DNA of 64,000 bases from Flammeovirgaceae bacterium BBD 1991-12 (GTDB lineage: Bacteria; Bacteroidota; Bacteroidia; Cytophagales; Cyclobacteriaceae), in NCBI GenBank assembly GCA_001657315.1, contig LYSV01000010.1:54199-118198 (forward strand). Direction: 5' to 3'. A program made the position numbers and the translations under genes. How positions within the stretch are numbered: the first letter of the stretch is position 1; the number at the start of each line of letters is the position of its first letter. The notes beneath the pieces were generated by a model. The model was given only the letters and a program-made list of their open reading frames with translations. It was not told where the DNA came from and searched no databases. Positions 51,778 through 60,865 of the stretch are shown here, piece by piece.

Positions 51778-51864
51778 ATGTTCGAAGTTCTATGTTCTAT
51801 GTTCAAAGTTCAAAGTATGTTATCTGCATAGAATTAAGAACTTCGAACATAGAACATAGAACCA
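51778..51864. repeat. Heptad inverted repeat filling the convergent spacer (locus J)
   Basis: The left arm is atgttcg-aagttct-atgttct-atgttca-aagttca-aagtatg. The right arm is gaacttc-gaacata-gaacata-gaacc. The repeat occupies all 87 bases between the kinase stop (51777) and the activator stop (51865). It could form a long hairpin in either transcript. Confidence 0.85.
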
Positions 51865-53199
51865 TTATGCATCAATATCCAGATCCCTGAGCTTCTTGTA
51901 AAGGGTTTTTCGATCGATATTGAGCATTTTGGCAGCTTTGGATTTGTTGTAACGCGTCTCGATAAGTGCTGCTTCGATCATTTCCTTTTCTGTAGTGGCC
52001 GTGATGTTCTTAAGGTCAAAAGCGGTTTTCTTCTCCGGAACAGAAAGGTTGCTTTCCCTTGAGTTGTTTTTAATGATCTCTGAGGGCAGGTCCCGCAGAG
52101 AGATCAGGTCCTCCGTGGAAAACAGAACAGCCCGCTTTACTGCATTTTTCAGCTCGCGGAGATTTCCTGGCCATGGGTATTGTTTTAGGTGCAACATTGA
52201 GTCATGTGCAAAGCCGGTTACCTGCTTGTGCAGTGACTGATTGGCAAGAGCGAGGAAGTGTTGTGCAAATGTCTCGATATCCTCCTGCCTTTGGCGAAGT
52301 GGTGGTATTTCTATTGCAAATTCATTAAGACGATGGTACAGATCCTCTCTGAACTGACCATTGGCCACTGAAGTTTTTAATTCTTCATTGGTAGCAACCA
52401 GTATTCTTACATCTGTCCTTATGTCCTGCGTGCTTCCCAGCCTTCGTATGCTTCTTTCCTGTATGGCCCGCAGTAGTTGTATCTGTATCTCATAGGAGAG
52501 ATTTCCTATTTCATCAAGGAACAGTGTGCCTCCGTTGGCCATTTCAAAACATCCGGCCTTATCTGCATAAGCTCCCGTAAAAGCACCTTTTACATGGCCA
52601 AACAATTCACTTCCTGCAATATCTTTTGAAAGAGCTCCGCAGTCTACCGCTATAAAGGGGCCGTCCTTTCTTGTGCTCTTGCCGTGGATAAGACGGCTTA
52701 CATATTCCTTACCCGTGCCACTTTCGCCGGTTATGATCACCGACATGTCGGTAGGAGCTACAAGATCCGTATACTTTTCAAGTTGTCGGGAGGCTGCGCT
52801 GTCGCTTTGAACAAACAGGGGAGGTCCTTCAGGCTCTTCCTGCCGGGGCTTGAGCACATTTTTGATGAGGGTTAGCAGTTCTTCAGGGTCTATTGGTTTG
52901 CTGATATAATCTGCAGCGCCGGATTTCATGGCCTCTACGGCCGATTTAATATCACCGTAGCCTGTCATCAGGATCACGGGCAGATCCTTATTGGTTTTTT
53001 TGACCTCTTTTAACAGGTCAAGCCCGTAGTGATCGGGCAATCGCAGGTCCGTAATGAGCAGGTCATAGCTGTTCTTCCTGAGTTTGCCCATCCCACTATG
53101 TCCGTTCAATGTGGAATCTACCTTGTAAAAACGCCCTAAAAATGTTTTCAGCATCAGATTAAACGAGGCATCGTCATCAATCACCAGTAGATTTTTCAT
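51865..53199 (-). CDS. Sigma-54-dependent response regulator (NtrC family)
   Basis: A 444-residue activator. The receiver domain (1-118) has LVIDDDASF, phospho-aspartate at about 51 in LLITDLRLPDHYG and KPID. The AAA+ domain (about 135-365) has Walker A GESGTGKE (158-165), the sigma-54 loop GAFTGA (205-210) and Walker B GGTLFLDEIGNL. The C-terminal Fis-type helix-turn-helix (TRYNKSKAAKMLNIDRKTLYKKLRDL) binds DNA. It turns on RpoN promoters when phosphorylated. The convergent hybrid kinase with its own Hpt is the natural partner by position (inference). Confidence 0.95.
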   Translation of the reverse strand: MKNLLVIDDDASFNLMLKTFLGRFYKVDSTLNGHSGMGKLRKNSYDLLITDLRLPDHYGLDLLKEVKKTNKDLPVILMTGYGDIKSAVEAMKSGAADYISKPIDPEELLTLIKNVLKPRQEEPEGPPLFVQSDSAASRQLEKYTDLVAPTDMSVIITGESGTGKEYVSRLIHGKSTRKDGPFIAVDCGALSKDIAGSELFGHVKGAFTGAYADKAGCFEMANGGTLFLDEIGNLSYEIQIQLLRAIQERSIRRLGSTQDIRTDVRILVATNEELKTSVANGQFREDLYHRLNEFAIEIPPLRQRQEDIETFAQHFLALANQSLHKQVTGFAHDSMLHLKQYPWPGNLRELKNAVKRAVLFSTEDLISLRDLPSEIIKNNSRESNLSVPEKKTAFDLKNITATTEKEMIEAALIETRYNKSKAAKMLNIDRKTLYKKLRDLDIDA

Positions 53200-53373
53200 A
53201 TAAGGCTGACTTTCATGGTTTAACGGTGATCAGGAAACCGTTGGTATATCACAGGGTCGTATTCAGGCTGTATTTCCTGTCAAATGCTCTCAACGGCACC
53301 TGTTGATAAAGTTGCCCAAATCCGGATGATTGTTTAAGCCGTTTTCGATATGCGACGTTTTATACAGATTGAA

Positions 53374-53413
53374 TAAAAAAAAACAGAGGTATAACGTAGT
53401 GTTACACCTCTGT
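53374..53413 (-). terminator. Rho-independent terminator
   Basis: acagaggtataac-gtagt-gttacacctctgt forms a 13-position stem with one mismatch, followed on the minus strand by nine T. It ends the transcript of the PepSY-like gene (stop 53463). Confidence 0.9.
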
Positions 53414-53462
53414 TGGGTTTGAAGGTTGATTAAGGTAATTTGGCTGGTTTGGTTGCTGGCCT

Positions 53463-53771
53463 CTATTTTGCGTCTTTTGTTTCCAGCAGTGTTCCGTCTT
53501 TGTCATAGACAAGGATCAGTGCCTTGCCGGAAGCATCTTTGACTTCGATCTCATAGTCCATATCTCCTTCGGTTTTTTTGCTGGGTACTTCATGTACCTT
53601 TCCCAACGCCCATGCGGCATATTCACTTGTTCCTACTGCATTTCTGACTGCTTTGGGAAGATCATCAGCCTTTATTTCCTTTTTGGCCGGATCCTGCAGG
53701 CTGGTGTATCCTTCTGCTGAAAATGTTAAAGCCGTCAATGCAATGACAAGAGATAAAAGTGTTCTTTTCAT
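53463..53771 (-). CDS. Secreted PepSY-like protein
   Basis: A 102-residue protein with a signal peptide (KRTLLSLVIALTALTFSAEG). The mature domain contains EIKADDLPKAVRNAVGTSEYAAWALGKVHEVPS, then DMDYEIEVKDASGKALILVYDKDGTLLETK. This fits the PepSY-like/BLIP-like small-domain family, thought to inhibit or scaffold envelope proteins. The start is the ATG at 53771; the track's TTG at 53780 is less likely. It has its own strong terminator. No target is known. Confidence 0.78.
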   Translation of the reverse strand: MKRTLLSLVIALTALTFSAEGYTSLQDPAKKEIKADDLPKAVRNAVGTSEYAAWALGKVHEVPSKKTEGDMDYEIEVKDASGKALILVYDKDGTLLETKDAK

Positions 53772-54057
53772 GGTTTCCAAAAGTTTAAATCATGTTTATA
53801 GTTTAGCTTTTAAAGGATTTGCCAAAGGTGTGCCAGAGCGGAAGTGAAATATTAACATGCTGATGGACAGTAACTTAATTATTATCTGATTTTTAAAACA
53901 CGGGCCGGAACGTTGAGAAAATCAACATTCTGTGGACTGGCGCAACATATCTGAACCCAGCCTGAGGGATATAATGGAGCGGTACAGATTATCCAAATGT
54001 GAAATTATTAAAGTCCTCATTTGCTTAGAGTCTCACTTTTGGTATCTTCATGACGCT

Positions 54058-56238
54058 ATGGGAAGAACCATAATTGTGTCTAACAGGCTGCCGGTAAAAG
54101 TATCACGCGATAAAAAGGGTGGCTTACGGTATAAACCCAGTGAAGGCGGACTTGCTACAGGGCTTGGATCCATCTACAGGGAAGGGGACAACATCTGGGT
54201 GGGTTGGCCGGGCATTCATTTTGATAATATCACTGAAGAAAAAGAGGCCTCGGAGAAATTGCGGGAGGAGAATATGAAACCCGTTACCCTTACCGAGCAG
54301 GAAATAGAGTTGTATTATGAAGGCTTTAGCAATGAAACCCTATGGCCCACCTTTCACTATTTTACCCAATATGCCTTGTACAAGAAATCGTACTGGCAGG
54401 CTTATGAGAAGGTAAATCAGAAATTTTGTGACGAAGTAGTGGCTGTTGCCAATACGGATGATACCATATGGCTGCACGACTATCAGTTGTTTCTTTTGCC
54501 GGGGATGATCAGGGAAAAACTGCCCAATGTCAGCATTGGATTCTTTCTTCATATTCCCTTCCCGTCCTTCGAGGTATTCCGGCTGCTTCCCTGGCGCCGC
54601 CAGCTGTTGGATGGTGTGCTGGGGTCCGACCTGATAGGCTTTCATACCTATGATGACATGCGCCACTTCCTGAGTGCTGTAAGTCGCATTTGTTTCATAA
54701 GCAATCAGCACGGGCAGTTGAATAAGGACGGGCGGACGGTAGAGGTGGATTCCTTTCCCATGGGTATTGATTACGACAAATATGCCAGCTCGTCCGCCTC
54801 ACCGGATACGTTGAGCAGGGAGGTGAAGTACAGGACCTCACTTGGTGACCAGAAGCTGATGTTATCCATTGACCGGCTTGATTATTCAAAGGGCATACCT
54901 GCCCGTCTTCAGATCTTTGATCTTTTTCTGGAAAAGTACCCCCAGTATGTGGGTAAGGTGTCATTAATGATGGTGGTGGTACCTTCCCGGGATAGTGTCG
55001 ATCAATATCGTGATCTGAAGGAGGAGGTCGATCTGCTCGTAGGGCGCATCAACGGTAAGTACGGTTCTGTGAACTGGACACCCATTCATTATTTTTACAG
55101 GTCCTTTCCATTAAATGATCTGTCTGCATTTTACAGGATGGCCGATGTAGCGTTGGTAACTCCCATGCGCGACGGTATGAATCTTGTGTGCAAGGAGTAT
55201 GTGGCCAGCAGACTTGACAAGCGGGGTGTGCTTATTTTAAGTGAGATGGCCGGCGCTTCCAAAGAGCTTTCTGAGGCCATCATTGTCAATCCCAACGATA
55301 AACACCAGGTAAGGGATGCCATCAAGCGAGCACTGGAAATGACGGAAGAGGAGCAGATAAGGCACATGGAGATCATGCAGGCTACCTTGAAAAAATATAA
55401 CATCCACCATTGGGTGAAACTATTCATGGACAGGCTGGTGGATGTTTTTGATAAACAGCAAAAAATGACAACCAAGATACTTGATGACACCGCTCAGCAG
55501 AAGCTGGTGGAGTCTTTCCGGAAGAGCAACAACAAACTGCTTTTTCTTGATTATGATGGCACGCTGACCGCGTTCACTCCTAATCCCAGAGAGGCGAGCC
55601 CTGATGAGGAGCTTCATGAGATACTGGATTTACTGGCAAAAAAGGAGAATACGGAGGTGGTAGTGATCAGCGGTCGTGATAAAAATACGCTGGAGGAATG
55701 GCTGGGACAGCATAACCTGGAGTTTGTGGCGGAGCATGGAGTTTGGGTAAAAAGTAAGGACCAGCCGTGGAAAACCAGTGATAATCTGGATAACTCATGG
55801 AAGGAGGACATCCGGCCGGTGCTTGAGATCTATGTAAACAAGACGCCCGGGTCTTTTATTGAAGAGAAGGACTACTCGCTGGTATGGCACTACAGAAAAG
55901 TAGAGACAGGATTGGGAGAACTGCGCTCACGGGAGATCATCAGCCACCTCAAATACCTTGCAGTGAATATGAACCTGCAGGTACTGGAAGGTAATATGGT
56001 CGTAGAAATAAAAAACCTGGAAGTGAACAAGGGAAAGGCTGCTGCAAAGTGGGTCAGTACCAATAATCTCGATTTCATTCTGGCCATAGGCGATGATGCC
56101 ACTGATGAAGATACCTTTAAGGCCATGCCGGAGCATGCCTACACTATTAAAGTAGGAGACAACCGCTCAGCAGCCCGGTTCAGTATGAAGGAGCCAAAGG
56201 CAGTCAGATCATTGCTAAAACAATTGATAGAGGAGTAG
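54058..56238 (+). CDS. Bifunctional trehalose-6-phosphate synthase/phosphatase
   Basis: A 726-residue fusion of OtsA and OtsB. From the ATG at 54058 (MGRTIIVSNRLPVKVS) the glycosyltransferase 20 domain (about 1-470) shows EGGLATGLGSIY, GFFLHIPFPSFEVFRLLPWR and ALVTPMRDGMNLVCKEYVA. The HAD phosphatase domain (about 490-720) shows LLFLDYDGTLTAF, VVISGRDKNTLEEWL and AIGDDATDEDTFKAMP. It makes trehalose from UDP-glucose and glucose-6-phosphate. The track start at 53932 adds a non-family N-terminus. A fused enzyme of this type is usual in Bacteroidetes and supports osmotic or desiccation tolerance. Confidence 0.95.
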   Translation: MGRTIIVSNRLPVKVSRDKKGGLRYKPSEGGLATGLGSIYREGDNIWVGWPGIHFDNITEEKEASEKLREENMKPVTLTEQEIELYYEGFSNETLWPTFHYFTQYALYKKSYWQAYEKVNQKFCDEVVAVANTDDTIWLHDYQLFLLPGMIREKLPNVSIGFFLHIPFPSFEVFRLLPWRRQLLDGVLGSDLIGFHTYDDMRHFLSAVSRICFISNQHGQLNKDGRTVEVDSFPMGIDYDKYASSSASPDTLSREVKYRTSLGDQKLMLSIDRLDYSKGIPARLQIFDLFLEKYPQYVGKVSLMMVVVPSRDSVDQYRDLKEEVDLLVGRINGKYGSVNWTPIHYFYRSFPLNDLSAFYRMADVALVTPMRDGMNLVCKEYVASRLDKRGVLILSEMAGASKELSEAIIVNPNDKHQVRDAIKRALEMTEEEQIRHMEIMQATLKKYNIHHWVKLFMDRLVDVFDKQQKMTTKILDDTAQQKLVESFRKSNNKLLFLDYDGTLTAFTPNPREASPDEELHEILDLLAKKENTEVVVISGRDKNTLEEWLGQHNLEFVAEHGVWVKSKDQPWKTSDNLDNSWKEDIRPVLEIYVNKTPGSFIEEKDYSLVWHYRKVETGLGELRSREIISHLKYLAVNMNLQVLEGNMVVEIKNLEVNKGKAAAKWVSTNNLDFILAIGDDATDEDTFKAMPEHAYTIKVGDNRSAARFSMKEPKAVRSLLKQLIEE

Positions 56239-56359
56239 AGGCTGTTACTGGTTTCTGGTTTCTGGTCACTGGATGCTGGTATCTGGTTTTAACTTGTAGT
56301 ATTTATGGAACCAGAAACACGAGTATCAAGCAACCAGCGACCAGCAACCAGTCTCCAGA
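56239..56359. repeat. CTGGTTT/ACCAGCA heptad inverted repeat (locus K)
   Basis: The left arm has six exact-phase heptads (ctggttt, ctggttt, ctggtca, ctggatg, ctggtat, ctggttt, 56248-56289). The right arm (about 56310-56358) has accag or tccag units spaced by 7. It fills the whole space between the trehalose gene stop and the convergent decarboxylase gene stop. Confidence 0.85.
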
Positions 56360-57652
56360 CTATCCAAGAAAACTCAGCAATATACCCGCGGCTACGGCGC
56401 TGCCAATTACTCCGGAAACATTGGGTGCCATGGCATGCATGAGCAGGTGGTTGCTGGAATTGTACTTTAGTCCTTCATGTTGCACCACTCTGGCGCTGTC
56501 AGGAACTGCCGATACTCCGGCCGCTCCGATCAACGGATTGATCTTGTTGTCACCTTTCAAAAACAGGTTCATAAGCTTGGCAAATAACAGTCCTCCCGTG
56601 GTGGCTACCACAAATGATCCTGCCCCAAGGAAGAATATCTTTAGTGAATCGATAGTAAGGAACACATCTGCCTGAGTGGAGGCCCCTACCGTCACTCCGA
56701 GTAAAATGGTGACAATATCGATCATTTTGGTCCGGGCCGTATCTGCCAGCCGTTCCGTTCTGCCAGACTCCTTGAGTATGTTCCCGAAGAAGAGCATACC
56801 TAACAAGGGCAGTGCGGAGGGGGCGATGAAAGTGGTAAGGAGTAGCCCTATGATCGGGAAAAATATCTTTTCCTTCTTGGATACCGCACGGGGGGGCTTC
56901 ATTTTGATCGTTCTTTCTTTTTTACTGATCAAAAGGCGCATAATAGGAGGCTGGATCACAGGTACCAGTGCCATATAGGAGTAAGCCGCTATCGCGATCG
57001 GGCCGATCAGGTTTTGGGTATTGTTCAGTCCATTGGCCAGCTTGGAGGAAAGGAATATGGCTGTAGGACCATCCGCGCCGCCGATTATGCCGATAGCCCC
57101 GGATTCCTGCAGGCTGAACCCCAGCGCAATAGCCCCAATAAAAGTCAGGAATACACCGATCTGAGCCGCTGCGCCAAGTAACATAAGCTTAGGGTTGGAA
57201 ATCAGTGATGAAAAATCAGTCATGGCACCTATCCCCAGAAATATAAGGGGAGGGTAGATCCCTTTCACCACCCCAAAGTAAAGATAATTCAATACCGAGC
57301 CGGATTCATAAATACCGATCTGGTTGCCGGCTATGAAAGGAATATTCCCGATCAATATCCCTGTGCCAATAGGGATCAGCAGCAGAGGTTCATAATTATA
57401 TTCTATGGCCAGCCATATGAAGAATAATCCCACCACGATCATGATCAGATGGGCAATGGTCAGATTGGCAAAGCCCGTATACCCAAGGAAAATTCTGATG
57501 CCGTCTATGGCATGGCTGATCATACTTTCTTCCCCATCGTTAAGAGGGGTTTGTGTCGAAGCGCTATCAAGCACCTGGGCCAGCGCATAACCACTGACCA
57601 GTACGATCAAAAATGAGATTGCGATGAAAAGATATGATTTTTTTGTTATCAT
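56360..57652 (-). CDS. mmdB: Sodium-pumping decarboxylase beta subunit
   Basis: A 430-residue membrane protein of the OadB/MmdB/GcdB family with about ten helices. It couples decarboxylation of carboxybiotin to Na+ export. Family motifs are GAMTDFSSLISNPKLMLLGAAAQ, GGADGPTAIFLSSKLA, and GAAGVSAVPDSARVVQHEG near the end, with the conserved membrane aspartate in the GADGPT loop. The start MITKKSYLF at 57652 lies four bases after the biotin-protein stop; the track start at 57682 would overlap that gene. Last gene of the five-gene operon. Confidence 0.92.
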   Translation of the reverse strand: MITKKSYLFIAISFLIVLVSGYALAQVLDSASTQTPLNDGEESMISHAIDGIRIFLGYTGFANLTIAHLIMIVVGLFFIWLAIEYNYEPLLLIPIGTGILIGNIPFIAGNQIGIYESGSVLNYLYFGVVKGIYPPLIFLGIGAMTDFSSLISNPKLMLLGAAAQIGVFLTFIGAIALGFSLQESGAIGIIGGADGPTAIFLSSKLANGLNNTQNLIGPIAIAAYSYMALVPVIQPPIMRLLISKKERTIKMKPPRAVSKKEKIFFPIIGLLLTTFIAPSALPLLGMLFFGNILKESGRTERLADTARTKMIDIVTILLGVTVGASTQADVFLTIDSLKIFFLGAGSFVVATTGGLLFAKLMNLFLKGDNKINPLIGAAGVSAVPDSARVVQHEGLKYNSSNHLLMHAMAPNVSGVIGSAVAAGILLSFLG

Positions 57653-57656
57653 GAGC

Positions 57657-58076
57657 TTAAATGATTTCGAGCAGTTGGTCACCTTGTAATACAGTACTGT
57701 TTTCCTGAACTTTTATGGATTTTATTTTGCCCGATGATTCTGCCAGAATGGTATTTTCCATTTTCATGGCTTCCAGGATCATTAATGCATCTCCCGTTTT
57801 TACCTCGTCACCCTCCTTTACCAGGACCTTCAGAACGGTACCCGGCAGGGGAGCGGAGATCTTTTTGGTGGAGGCGGAGGTTTTCAGGTCATCTACCTGA
57901 TGTGCAGGTTTTGTGCCCCCTCTTACAAGTACGGGTGTCTTGGTAGTCTGGACCTCTTTTTCCATTTCTACCTCATAACTGGACCCGTTTACCTCCAGCC
58001 GGATGATATTGGCTTCGGTTTCCCTGATATGTACATGATAATCATTACCATGTATTTTAAGTTTGTACTCTTTCAT
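57657..58076 (-). CDS. mmdC: Biotin carboxyl carrier protein of the decarboxylase
   Basis: A 139-residue protein. The N-terminal part (about 1-45, EYKLKIHGNDYHVHIRETE) is a small beta domain. A linker of about 30 residues follows, then a biotinyl domain (about 70-139) with LILEAMKMENTILAES, in which the lysine accepts biotin. It shuttles carboxyl groups from the transferase to the membrane pump. It lies between the gamma-like and beta subunit genes, with 95 and 4 bases of spacing. Confidence 0.93.
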   Translation of the reverse strand: MKEYKLKIHGNDYHVHIRETEANIIRLEVNGSSYEVEMEKEVQTTKTPVLVRGGTKPAHQVDDLKTSASTKKISAPLPGTVLKVLVKEGDEVKTGDALMILEAMKMENTILAESSGKIKSIKVQENSTVLQGDQLLEII

Positions 58077-58171
58077 CGCTATATTTTGTTTTTAGCAGAC
58101 CACAGAGATGATCTCAATGGTCTGCGTAGCCTTGAGTCTGAATAAGTTTGATATAACCTTCATATCGGTTT

Positions 58172-58531
58172 TCAGTTTCTCCGCTTGCGGAGATTGTGTG
58201 TGGTATAGATCTTTGAGCTCCAGGGGGAGTAATCCTTTTTGGATTTATGTATTGTCAGAATAGGATTTTCCTTGTCATGGATGTCATCGAGAAAAGCATG
58301 TATTGCAGCTGCAATAGCCGCAATTTCCTCTCCCGTATGGACGGCGGGCTCAGTGATCTCTGATTCGTCTGTCTTTTTGACGGACCTGTTCATTACCCTG
58401 CTCATAAACGTGGGTACGGCATACTGAAATACTACAAACAGGAGGAGAAGCACTGAGAATATGATCAGCAGCCCCACGATCAGTATGACAAAGCCTTCCC
58501 TAATCTGTGCATTCAGGATCAGTGTGGACAT
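58172..58531 (-). CDS. OadG-like gamma/delta subunit of the Na+ decarboxylase
   Basis: A 119-residue protein with one N-terminal membrane helix (about 11-36, REGFVILIVGLLIIFSVLLLLFVVFQYAV). An acidic cytosolic tail (ITEPAVHTGEEIAAIAAAIHAFL) ends in DYSPWSSKIYTTHNLRKRRN. This is the OadG/MmdD pattern: membrane anchor, acidic helix, then a short W-containing tail. It organises the alpha-beta complex. It is 12 bases after the carboxyltransferase stop. Confidence 0.85.
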   Translation of the reverse strand: MSTLILNAQIREGFVILIVGLLIIFSVLLLLFVVFQYAVPTFMSRVMNRSVKKTDESEITEPAVHTGEEIAAIAAAIHAFLDDIHDKENPILTIHKSKKDYSPWSSKIYTTHNLRKRRN

Positions 58532-58543
58532 GACGCGTAAAAT

Positions 58544-60106
58544 TTAGAGTGGAATGTTGTTATGCTTTTTGGCCGGGTTGAATTCCTTCTTACTGGCCAG
58601 CGTCTCCAGCGCCCTGATAATTCTGAACCGTGTGTTTCTGGGTTCTATGATATCATCGATAAAACCGTATTTTGCTGCCTGATAGGGATTGGCGAACTCT
58701 TCGAGGTATTCCTGCTCCTTCTCTGTTATGTACTTCTCTTTTTCCTCCTGATCCTCTATGGTCGCAATTTTCTTTCCTTCCAGCACTTCTATTGCTCCCT
58801 TGGCACCCATTACTGCAATTTCCGCAGTAGGCCATGCGTAATTCAGGTCACCCCTGAGTTGCTTACAGCTCATTACATCGTGAGCTCCTCCGTATGATTT
58901 TCTTAGTGTTATAGTGATTTTCGGTACCGTCGCCTCGCCATAGGCAAAAAGTAATTTTGCTCCATGCAGTATAATGCCGCCATACTCCTGACTGCTGCCC
59001 GGCAGGAATCCCGGTACGTCCACCATTGTGACGAGTGGTATATTAAAGGCGTCACAGAACCGTACAAATCGTGCGGCCTTGCGGGAAGCGTCGATATCCA
59101 GCACACCTGCAAGATACATAGGCTGGTTGGCGATGATGCCTACGGGTTTACCATTGAATCTCGCAAAGCCGATGACAATGTTCTTTGCATAATTCCGCTG
59201 GACCTCCATGAACTCGCCGTAATCGACCACTGCTCTGATGATCTCCTTTACATTGTAGGGTTTATTGGGATTATCCGGAATGATCTCATTCAGTTGATCT
59301 TCCAAACGATCGATGGGGTCGTTACATTCTATTTCAGGAGGATCTTCAAGGTTATTCTGCGGCAGGTAAGACATCAGCTTTCGGATAAGTAATATGCCTT
59401 CTTCTTCATTTTCTGCCAGGAAATGTGACACCCCGGATTTTGTGGCATGTACGTTGGCGCCGCCCAGATCTTCTGTGCTGATCACCTCACCGGTAACAGT
59501 CTGTACCACCTTGGGTCCGGTGACAAACATATAGGAGGTCTCCTCTGTCATCATAATGAAATCCGTCAGTGCCGGTGAGTAGACTGCCCCGCCGGCACAG
59601 GGGCCGAATATGGCTGATATCTGAGGTACCACACCGGAAGCCATGATATTCCGTTGAAAGATCTCTGCATAGCCTGCCAGTGATCTTACCCCCTCCTGGA
59701 TACGGGCTCCTCCGGAGTCGTTCAGTCCGATCACCGGTGCGCCTACCTTCATCGCCTGATCCAGTATTTTGCAGATCTTGGAAGCAAAGGTTTCTGACAA
59801 AGAGCCGCCGAAAACGGTGAAATCCTGTGAGAATATGTAAACCACTCTGCCGTCAATGGTGCCTCTGCCTGTTACTACACCATCGGAATAGTATTTAAGC
59901 TTATCGAGGCCAAATGAAAACGTACGGTGGGTAACGAACATATCGTACTCTTCAAAACTGTCCTCATCCAGCAGCAGTTGTATCCTTTCCCGGGCTGTAA
60001 GCTTTCCTTTTTGGTGTTGCGCATCGATGCGTTTTTCTCCTCCTCCCAGCCGCGCTTCTTCCCGCTTGCTGACCAGTTCTTTTATTTTTTCAGTATTGGT
60101 GGACAT
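58544..60106 (-). CDS. mmdA: Methylmalonyl-CoA decarboxylase/propionyl-CoA carboxylase carboxyltransferase
   Basis: A 520-residue carboxyltransferase moving CO2 between methylmalonyl-CoA and biotin. The N-terminal half carries [20 protein letters not shown] and [19 protein letters not shown]. The C-terminal half carries [26 protein letters not shown] and [13 protein letters not shown]. These match the MmdA/PccB branch. Because biotin carrier, gamma and beta subunits follow in the same operon and no biotin carboxylase is present, the Na+-pumping decarboxylase is the likelier role. Confidence 0.93.
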   Translation of the reverse strand: MSTNTEKIKELVSKREEARLGGGEKRIDAQHQKGKLTARERIQLLLDEDSFEEYDMFVTHRTFSFGLDKLKYYSDGVVTGRGTIDGRVVYIFSQDFTVFGGSLSETFASKICKILDQAMKVGAPVIGLNDSGGARIQEGVRSLAGYAEIFQRNIMASGVVPQISAIFGPCAGGAVYSPALTDFIMMTEETSYMFVTGPKVVQTVTGEVISTEDLGGANVHATKSGVSHFLAENEEEGILLIRKLMSYLPQNNLEDPPEIECNDPIDRLEDQLNEIIPDNPNKPYNVKEIIRAVVDYGEFMEVQRNYAKNIVIGFARFNGKPVGIIANQPMYLAGVLDIDASRKAARFVRFCDAFNIPLVTMVDVPGFLPGSSQEYGGIILHGAKLLFAYGEATVPKITITLRKSYGGAHDVMSCKQLRGDLNYAWPTAEIAVMGAKGAIEVLEGKKIATIEDQEEKEKYITEKEQEYLEEFANPYQAAKYGFIDDIIEPRNTRFRIIRALETLASKKEFNPAKKHNNIPL

Positions 60107-60138
60107 GTTAGTAAGTAGTTTTGGTCTTCGGTGAATAA

Positions 60139-60546
60139 CTATCCCTTGTTTTCACATAGCTCCGTCAGGACACCGTTGGTGGATTTTGGATGAAGGAAAG
60201 CAATATCCAGACCTTCAGCCCCCTTGCGTGGTTTTTTGTCAATGAGATTTACTCCTTTGGATTCGGCATCGGCCAGTTGATCCTCCAGGTTATTGACGGC
60301 AAACGCCATATGGTGGATACCTTCTCCTCTCTTTTCAATGAACTTGCCTATGGGGCCGTCCGGAGCGGTGCTTTCGAGCAGCTCGATCTTGGTCTGCCCG
60401 ATCTTAAAGAAGGCTGTTCTTACTTTCTGATCAGCCACCTCCTCTATGGAGTAGCATTTCAATCCCAGTACCTCTTCATAAAATTTGATAGCAGCGTCCA
60501 TATCCTTCACCGCTATGCCGATGTGCTCAATGTAGTTTAACTCCAT
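60139..60546 (-). CDS. mce: Methylmalonyl-CoA epimerase
   Basis: A 135-residue vicinal-oxygen-chelate protein. The repeated fold is visible as [24 protein letters not shown] and [25 protein letters not shown], with metal-binding His and Glu at [20 protein letters not shown] and VLTELCE. It interconverts R- and S-methylmalonyl-CoA, linking propionate and succinate metabolism to the decarboxylase behind it. It is 33 bases upstream of mmdA and is the first gene of the operon. Confidence 0.95.
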   Translation of the reverse strand: MELNYIEHIGIAVKDMDAAIKFYEEVLGLKCYSIEEVADQKVRTAFFKIGQTKIELLESTAPDGPIGKFIEKRGEGIHHMAFAVNNLEDQLADAESKGVNLIDKKPRKGAEGLDIAFLHPKSTNGVLTELCENKG

Positions 60547-60865
60547 GATTTATATCGCTTTACGTTGTATTGATCTTGCTTTTGTCGGTGCCTGAATTCT
60601 TCAGCCGCCAAATTTCATTACACCTTTATAAAATAAGTATGTCTTTTGTCAGGTTTTCACATAACATTCATAAGGTCGGATCATTTGGATTTGTGAGATC
60701 TTTTACAAATCGGTATGCATATCTCTTCACTCTCAGGGCAATGGATTGAAGAAAGCCGTGTTGTCAGGACCTGATAGTTTTAAAGTTAACTTTTCTACCG
60801 GAAAAAGGCGAGATCAAGGTTTGGATGTGACCCAAAAACAGGAACAAGCCTACTCGATTTCTCTC
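60547..60865. other. Spacer upstream of the methylmalonyl-CoA operon
   Basis: Between the mce start and the stop of the SnoaL-like gene, 319 bases without a supported ORF. The AT-rich segment with ttataaaataagtatg (60628-60643) probably holds the operon promoter, but no clean TTTG-N19-TAnnTTTG pair is visible. No terminator-type hairpin is obvious for the SnoaL-like gene. Confidence 0.45.

Noticed and set aside
51778-51864. CRISPR-like array
   Set aside because: Repeat units are 7 bases without spacers, degenerate and inverted; no cas genes are nearby.
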